From CAWIXB01 sp963839955 (GTDB taxonomy: Bacteria; Actinomycetota; Actinomycetes; JACCUZ01): a stretch of DNA of 64,000 bases. Below the pieces are notes generated by a model. It ran no database searches and was not told the DNA's origin. It saw only the letters and a list, made by a program, of their open reading frames with translations. This document shows, piece by piece, positions 59,263 to 64,000 of the stretch. The position numbers and the translations under genes are program-made. The stretch is taken from NCBI GenBank assembly GCA_963839955.1, contig CAWIXB010000001.1, forward strand, positions 3,286,001 to 3,350,000. Reading direction: 5' to 3'. Each line of letters starts with the position of its first letter. Within the stretch, counting starts at the first letter, position 1.

Positions 59263-59679
59263 TCAGGCGGGCACCAGGCCGGCCAGCGCGGCCAGGTCCA
59301 CGACGAGCACGACCTCGCCCTCGACGTCGAAGCGGACCTCCTGCACGTACGCCGGCAGGCCGACCGGTCGCATGGCGTTGTCGGCCAGCGGGGTCAGGTC
59401 GTCGGGCGCCAGGACCGAGAGCACCCGGTCGACGGCGAGCCCCATGGCACCGTCCTCCTCCGCGTAGAGGACCAGCACGTCACCTGCGTCGCCGGGCTCC
59501 GCGTCGGCCCGCAGGTCCACGATCGGCAGTGGTATGCGGCGCAACATCAGAAAACCGGTGACCGGCGCGCGAGCACCGGGCATCGCCTCGACCCCGGTCG
59601 CGCGGACGACCTCGCGGACTGCCTCCAGCCGGCCGGCCAGCTTGCGACCGGCCATCACGAAGACGACGTACCCGCTCAT
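59263..59679 (-). CDS. cheW: Chemotaxis adaptor protein CheW
   Basis: 138-residue CheW-domain protein, which normally couples chemoreceptors to the CheA kinase. Signatures: GRKLAGRLEAVREVVRATGV, PVTGFLMLRRIPLPIVDLR (the conserved GxINLRGxxxPVVDLR-type motif, degenerate), MGLAVDRVLSVL and VVLVVDLAALAG. The upstream open frame is a shadow of cheR. ATG at 59679 overlaps the cheR stop (ATGA). No receptor or CheA is visible in this window. Confidence 0.85.
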   Translation of the reverse strand: MSGYVVFVMAGRKLAGRLEAVREVVRATGVEAMPGARAPVTGFLMLRRIPLPIVDLRADAEPGDAGDVLVLYAEEDGAMGLAVDRVLSVLAPDDLTPLADNAMRPVGLPAYVQEVRFDVEGEVVLVVDLAALAGLVPA

Positions 59680-61091
59680 GACCCGTTCCGATCGGCCGTC
59701 GCGCGGTGCCGCCCGGCGTCCGCCGAGGCGTCGCAGAGCTCGGCCAGTCGCCGGCAGAGGTCGGCCAGCTCGTCGACCTCGCGTCCGCCGAGGAACGACG
59801 TGAGCATCGACGGGTCGACGCCGTACAACGCCGACGCCGTCGCCCGGTAGGCCACCGCGGCCTGACCGTGCTGCCCGAGCCGGGACAGGCAGCCGGCCAG
59901 CAGGAACTGGGCCTGAGCGTCGCTCGGATCGAGGTACACCGACTTGCGCAGCGGTCCGAGGGCTTCCTCGTCCATCCCCTGGTTGGTCAGCGCGTGGCCC
60001 AGCACGAGGTAGGACTCCGCCACCAGCGGGTCGGCGACGGCAGCCAGGTCGGCCGCCCGGGCCGCCTCGGCGTAGTCGCCGTCGGCAAGCGCCGCCCTGG
60101 CCGCGCGCAAGCGCGCGGCGCCGGGCTTGTCGTCGCGGAGCGGCCTCAGCACCCGCTCGGCACCAGACGGTACGACCGCGGGCCGAGGATGCCTCTCCGG
60201 ACGAGGGGTTCGCTCGGGTCGACGCGCACGGTGCGCACCCGAGGGCAAGGCCGCGCTGGCCTGGGTGCTGCGATAGACGAACGCGTCGCCGACCGCGACC
60301 AGCGCGAACGCGTCGCTGACCTTCCAGAGCGTCTCCGAGTGGCCGAGCAGGAGGTAGCCGCCGTCGGACAGCACATGATGGAAGCGCCCGACCAGCGCGC
60401 GCGTCGTCTCGCGGGCGAAGTAGATGGTGACGTTGCGGCACACCACCAGGTCGACCTCGCCGGGTGCGAAGGGCGGCGACTCGGTGACCAGGTTGTGCTG
60501 GGCGAACTCGACCATCGAGCGCGGCTCGTCGCGGACCGCCAGCGCGCCGCCCGGGCCGGGCTCGAACCAGCGCCCGCGGGCACTCGCCGGCGCCGCCTGG
60601 ACGGTGCGGCCGGAGTACGTCGCGAGGCGGGCGGTCTCGAGCGCGTCGGTGGAGACATCCGTCCCGACGATGCGCACCTGGGGCCAACGGCTGACGGTGG
60701 GAGCCAGCTCGAGCAGCATCATCGCCAGTGTGTATGGCTCTTCGCCGGTCGAGCAGCCCGCGCTCCAGATCGTCAGGGGTCGCTCGCGGTCGGCCGCCGC
60801 TTGCAACAGCTCGGGGAGCACGCCGCGGCGCAGCGCGGCGATCTGCGGCGGCGCACGGAAGAACATCGTCTCCTGCACGGTGACGGCGTCGAGCAGCTTC
60901 TGCAGCTCGGGTGCGCCCCGCCGCGAGCTCACGAGGCTCAGGTAGGAGGCGATGTCGGCGCAGTCCGACGCTCGGGCCCGCTCCCGCAGGGCACTGGCGA
61001 GCCCGCCGCGACGACTCTCGTCGAAGACCAGCCCGGCCGAGGCGGCGAGCAGGTCGCGTGCCAGCCCGAACTGCAGGTCGGTGAAGATCAC
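59676..61091 (-). CDS. cheR: CheR-type receptor methyltransferase with C-terminal TPR domain
   Basis: 471-residue protein in two parts. Residues 1-270 are a CheR methyltransferase: N-terminal helical domain, TVQETMFFRAPPQIAALRRG, SAM site IWSAGCSTGEEPYTLAMML and VVCRNVTIYFARETT, LLGHSETLWKVSD. After an Arg/Pro linker (about 280-315), residues 330-460 look like TPR repeats (ARAALADGDYAEAARAADLA; ALTNQGMDEEALGPLRKSVY). TPR-fused CheR occurs in alternative chemosensory systems. GTG start overlaps the cheB stop. Confidence 0.88.
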   Translation of the reverse strand: MIFTDLQFGLARDLLAASAGLVFDESRRGGLASALRERARASDCADIASYLSLVSSRRGAPELQKLLDAVTVQETMFFRAPPQIAALRRGVLPELLQAAADRERPLTIWSAGCSTGEEPYTLAMMLLELAPTVSRWPQVRIVGTDVSTDALETARLATYSGRTVQAAPASARGRWFEPGPGGALAVRDEPRSMVEFAQHNLVTESPPFAPGEVDLVVCRNVTIYFARETTRALVGRFHHVLSDGGYLLLGHSETLWKVSDAFALVAVGDAFVYRSTQASAALPSGAHRARRPERTPRPERHPRPAVVPSGAERVLRPLRDDKPGAARLRAARAALADGDYAEAARAADLAAVADPLVAESYLVLGHALTNQGMDEEALGPLRKSVYLDPSDAQAQFLLAGCLSRLGQHGQAAVAYRATASALYGVDPSMLTSFLGGREVDELADLCRRLAELCDASADAGRHRATADRNGS

Positions 61092-62188
61092 GACGTCACG
61101 ACCGCGGGACGGCGTACTGCCTCGACGATGGCTTCGGCGATCTGCGGCAGCGGCAGCTCGAGCCCTACGGCGCCGAGCGCCTTGGCGGCGGACGGCATGC
61201 CCCACACGACGCTGGTGGCCTCGTCCTGCCCCAGGGTCGGGGCACCGCGGTCGCGCAGGAGCTGCAGACCGGCGGCCCCGTCGCGTCCCATGCCGGTCAG
61301 CAGCACACCCACCGCCCGGTCGCGGCACACGACGGCGGCGCTGGTGAACAGCTCATCGACTCCGGGGACGTGGAACTGGCCGTCGACGGGTGGGCTCTGC
61401 ACGATCCGCAGACCGGCGCCGACCAATGTGTTCAGCCCGGCGGGCGCGACGTACACGGTCCCCGGCAGCAGCCGGGCGCCGTGCGTGGCCATGACGACCC
61501 GCATCGGCGAGAGGCCGTTCAGCCAGGTCGCGAGCCCCTCCACGAAGCCCTCGGCCATGTGCTGGACGACGAGCACCGACGCCGGCAGGTCGGCGGGCAG
61601 CCCGGCCAGGATGGTGGCCAGCGCCGGCGGGCCGCCGGTGGACGCGCCGATCACCACGAGGCGGCGGGTGGCGTGGCCGGCATCTTGGTTCCGCTGTTCG
61701 CGCGCAGGCCTCTCGTCGGGAGCGACCGCACCGTGGATCCCGCGCACCCGCAGCTTGTTGCGGGGGTGGGTGATGACGAGCGCCCGGCTCGCGATGCGGA
61801 GGTGTCGGCGCAGCGCGAGGCCATAGGCAGGCGAGCTCGGGAGTGCCTCGGTCGGGGCAACCACGTCGACGGCGCCCGCGGCGAGCGCCGCTCCCGCGTG
61901 CTCGGCCAGCGACCCGCACACGACGACAGGAGTGGGCCGGGTGCCCATGATGCGCTCGATGGCCTCGATGCCGCCCGAGGCGGGGTCGAGGTCCAACAGC
62001 ACGACGCCGGGCCGATGGGCGACGACGGCCGCCTCGGCGTCCTTCGCGGAGCACACCTCCGCCGCCACGGCGAACCCCGGGTCGGAGAGCAGGCTCCGAA
62101 GCTGGTCGGCGCGCGCGCGGGTGTCCGCGACCACGACCACCACCAGGGCGGGTGTCGCGGAGCCGGCGGAGGAGCCTGTCGGGGACAC
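61088..62188 (-). CDS. cheB: CheB-type methylesterase with degenerate receiver domain
   Basis: 366-residue protein. Residues 12-115 resemble a response-regulator receiver, but the acidic pair is Ala21-Asp22 (ADT), the phosphorylatable Asp is present (LLDLD, D66), and the conserved Lys is missing (VVAPTEAL). Residues 175-360 are the CheB catalytic domain with Ser183 (GASTGG), His210 (VQHM) and the Asp of LTGMGRDGAAG. It should remove methyl groups from receptors. The weak receiver suggests loss of kinase control. First gene of the operon, GTG start, divergent from mutY. Confidence 0.87.
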   Translation of the reverse strand: MSPTGSSAGSATPALVVVVVADTRARADQLRSLLSDPGFAVAAEVCSAKDAEAAVVAHRPGVVLLDLDPASGGIEAIERIMGTRPTPVVVCGSLAEHAGAALAAGAVDVVAPTEALPSSPAYGLALRRHLRIASRALVITHPRNKLRVRGIHGAVAPDERPAREQRNQDAGHATRRLVVIGASTGGPPALATILAGLPADLPASVLVVQHMAEGFVEGLATWLNGLSPMRVVMATHGARLLPGTVYVAPAGLNTLVGAGLRIVQSPPVDGQFHVPGVDELFTSAAVVCRDRAVGVLLTGMGRDGAAGLQLLRDRGAPTLGQDEATSVVWGMPSAAKALGAVGLELPLPQIAEAIVEAVRRPAVVTS

Positions 62189-62300
62189 GTCACCTCATTC
62201 ACCGGTTTGGGGCCCGACGATGAGCTTGCGGGTCCCTCTGCCCATCGTCACCCGGCTGCCGCTCCTTGAGGTCGGCCGCAGCGTGCGAGGATCGGCGGTG

Positions 62301-63173
62301 ATGGCCCGTTCTGCGCTGCATGAGCCGCTGCTCCGCTGGTACGGCGAGCACGCGCGCGAGCTGCCCTGGCGACGCCCCGGCACCTCGCCCTGGGCGGTCC
62401 TGGTGAGCGAGGTCATGCTCCAGCAGACGCCGGTGGCGCGCGTGGTGCCCGTTTTCCACGACTGGCTCGCCCGCTGGCCTGCCCCGGCCGACCTGGCCGC
62501 GGAGGCACCGGGCGAGGCGGTGCGGGCGTGGGGCCGGCTCGGCTACCCGCGGCGGGCGCTGCGGCTGCACGCCGCGGCCACGGCGGTGGTGGCCCGGCAC
62601 GGCGGTGTCGTCCCCTCGGGCTACGCCGAGCTGCTGGCGCTGCCGGGCGTCGGCTCGTACACCGCGGCGGCCGTCGCCTCCTTCGCTTACGGGCGCCGGC
62701 ACGCCGTACTGGACACCAACGTGCGCCGGGTCTTCGCCCGCGTCGACGCCGGCCGCGCGCAGCCCACGCCGTCGCCGACCGTGGCCGAGCGCCATCGGGC
62801 AGAGGACTTGCTCCCTGAGGACGACGCCACCGCGGCCCGCTGGGGCGTCGCGGTGATGGAGCTCGGCGCCCTGGTGTGCACGTCCGCGAGCCCGCGGTGT
62901 GAAAGCTGCCCGGTCGCGGACCGCTGCGCGTGGCGGCAGGCAGGCCGGCCGAGCGACGACGGGCCGCGCCGGCGCCCGCAGGGCTACGCGGGCACCGACC
63001 GGCAGGTGCGCGGGCTGCTGCTCGCGATGCTCCGTGACGCGACCGGCCCGGTGCCTCGTGCCGCCCTGGAGACGGCGTGGCACGACGGCGTACAGCGCGA
63101 CCGTGCCCTGGCCGGGCTGGTCGCGGACGGCCTCGCCGTCGCGGCCGGCCCGGACGCCGTCAGCCTGCCGTGA
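62301..63173 (+). CDS. mutY: A/G-specific adenine glycosylase MutY
   Basis: Removes adenine mispaired with 8-oxoguanine. The 290-residue product has EVMLQQTPVARVVP (with catalytic-site Glu37), the HhH LPGVGSYTAAAVASFAYG, Asp138 in AVLDTNVRRVF, and the [4Fe-4S] loop C192-x6-C199-x2-C202-x5-C208. The C-terminal domain is short and has no clear NUDIX-like recognition domain, as in many actinobacterial forms. ATG at 62301 was chosen over the GTG one codon upstream; both follow a weak GAGG. Confidence 0.92.
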   Translation: MARSALHEPLLRWYGEHARELPWRRPGTSPWAVLVSEVMLQQTPVARVVPVFHDWLARWPAPADLAAEAPGEAVRAWGRLGYPRRALRLHAAATAVVARHGGVVPSGYAELLALPGVGSYTAAAVASFAYGRRHAVLDTNVRRVFARVDAGRAQPTPSPTVAERHRAEDLLPEDDATAARWGVAVMELGALVCTSASPRCESCPVADRCAWRQAGRPSDDGPRRRPQGYAGTDRQVRGLLLAMLRDATGPVPRAALETAWHDGVQRDRALAGLVADGLAVAAGPDAVSLP

Positions 63174-63224
63174 CTGTCTCGACGTCCATAGCCGCACCGA
63201 CCCGGGGACATCGCGCAGCCAGGG

Positions 63225-64000
63225 CTACTCCTGCTGGCCGGCGGTCTCGACCGGAGGGGCGTCGGGCAGCGCGGCCTTCGCCTCGCCGGCGAAGGTGAAG
63301 GTCGTCTCGTCGCCCTCGCCGGTCACGTCGACCAGCACGATCTGACCCGGCCGCACCTCGCCGAAGAGGATCTTCTCGGAGAGCACGTCCTCGATCTCGC
63401 GCTGGATGGTGCGGCGCAGCGGGCGGGCGCCGAGGACCGGGTCGTAGCCCTTCGTGGCCAGCAGCTCCTTGGCCGCCGAGGTGAGCTCGATGCCCATGTC
63501 CTTGTCGTGCAGGCGCTCGTCGAGCATCGCCAGCATCAGGTCGACGATCGTGACGATCTGCGCCGGGGTCAGCTGGTGGAACACGACGATGTCGTCGATG
63601 CGGTTGAGGAACTCGGGACGGAAGTGCTGCTTGAGCTCGTCCTGGACCTTGTTCTTCATCCGCTCGTAGCCGGAGTGGGTGTCCTCCGCCGAGGCGAACC
63701 CCAGGTTGAAGCCCCTGGAGATGTCGCGGGTGCCGAGGTTCGTGGTCATGATGATCACGGTGTTCTTGAAGTCGACGACCCGGCCCTGAGAGTCGGTCAG
63801 GCGACCGTCCTCGAGGATCTGCAGCAGCGAGTTGAAGATGTCCGGGTGTGCCTTCTCGACCTCGTCGAAGAGGACCACCGAGAACGGCTTGCGCCGCACC
63901 TTCTCGGTGAGCTGGCCACCCTCCTCGTAGCCGACGTATCCAGGAGGCGAGCCGAACAGCCGCGACACGGTGTGCTTCTCGGAGAACTCCGACATGTCGA
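63225..64000 (-). CDS. clpC: ATP-dependent Clp protease ATP-binding subunit ClpC, C-terminal part
   Basis: The last 258 or so residues of a ClpC-type AAA+ unfoldase; the rest lies beyond the right edge. Visible: second AAA module with LFGSPPGYVGYEEGGQLTE, Walker B VVLFDEVEKAHPDIFN, sensor 1 IIMTTNLGTRD and the arginine-finger/sensor-2 region FRPEFLNRIDDIVVFHQL, GARPLRRTIQREIED. The acidic Ala/Pro-rich end is typical. Works with ClpP in protein quality control. Convergent with mutY. Confidence 0.95.
   Translation of the reverse strand, partial: DMSEFSEKHTVSRLFGSPPGYVGYEEGGQLTEKVRRKPFSVVLFDEVEKAHPDIFNSLLQILEDGRLTDSQGRVVDFKNTVIIMTTNLGTRDISRGFNLGFASAEDTHSGYERMKNKVQDELKQHFRPEFLNRIDDIVVFHQLTPAQIVTIVDLMLAMLDERLHDKDMGIELTSAAKELLATKGYDPVLGARPLRRTIQREIEDVLSEKILFGEVRPGQIVLVDVTGEGDETTFTFAGEAKAALPDAPPVETAGQQE

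Overview
The window is high-GC, densely coded actinobacterial DNA (about 70% G+C by eye), with GTG starts almost as common as ATG and very short gaps. Gene order matches the conserved actinobacterial block known from Mycobacterium tuberculosis Rv0500-Rv0562 and the Streptomyces coelicolor rex-hemACD/bldN region. A BldN-type sigma factor, chemotaxis proteins and full aerobic respiration suggest a free-living, possibly motile actinobacterium (Nocardioidaceae, Frankiales or Kineosporiales-like). I cannot fix the genus.

Layout. 1-8829 (minus): nuoA to nuoI of respiratory complex I, running off the left edge, every junction overlapping. 8963-18827: menaquinone genes (menJ-like reductase, menG, menF, menD, menC, menB, menE, menA), with a CsbD-like protein and two small unknowns. 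19062-21492: small accessory genes (VOC protein, phosphatase-like protein, ASCH protein, Lrp regulator divergent from a 44-residue ORF, PLDc_N protein). 21520-33172 (minus): rex-hemA-hemC-hemDX, a 105-bp gap holding two copies of an 18-bp repeat, then hemB-hemL-phosphatase-resA-ccdA-resB-resC, joining haem synthesis to cytochrome c maturation. 33264-36054: glutaredoxin-like protein, acyl-CoA ligase, HAD phosphatase. 36186-38328: BldN-like sigma factor and its probable anti-sigma factor. 38333-43291 (minus): acyltransferase, epimerase, 32-residue ribosomal protein bS22, BldC-like HTH protein, phosphatase-like protein, acuC. 43292-43574: intergenic DNA with more copies of the repeat, arranged like a small MITE. 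43575-49131 (minus): MacAB-like exporter, acetyltransferase, proC, proline dehydrogenase. 49272-50792: MFS transporter. 50910-54615 (minus): isomerase, methyltransferase, TetR regulator and ABC-2 exporter. 54677-58912 (plus): Cys-rich YkgJ-like protein, PIG-L deacetylase, radA, disA. 58963-62188 (minus): orphan cheB-cheR-cheW-membrane-protein operon. 62301-63173: mutY. 63225-64000: 3' end of clpC.

How it fits together. Complex I feeds electrons to menaquinone made by the men genes; haem from the hem genes is loaded onto cytochromes by the Res/Ccd proteins. Rex, a NADH/NAD+ sensor, sits at the head of the haem operon with a Rex operator placed exactly between its -35 and -10 boxes.

Most interesting items: (1) an 18-bp, A+T-richer repeat in two intergenic loci about 15 kb apart, one bounded by inverted termini; (2) a chemosensory operon without receptor, CheA or CheY in view, whose CheB has a degenerate receiver domain, beside the c-di-AMP synthase gene; (3) at least eleven promoters where a TANNNT box lies 6-7 nt before the start codon, predicting leaderless mRNAs; (4) operator-like palindromes at the TetR-ABC junction and the Lrp divergent region. 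I saw no rRNA, tRNA, CRISPR, transposase or prophage genes.
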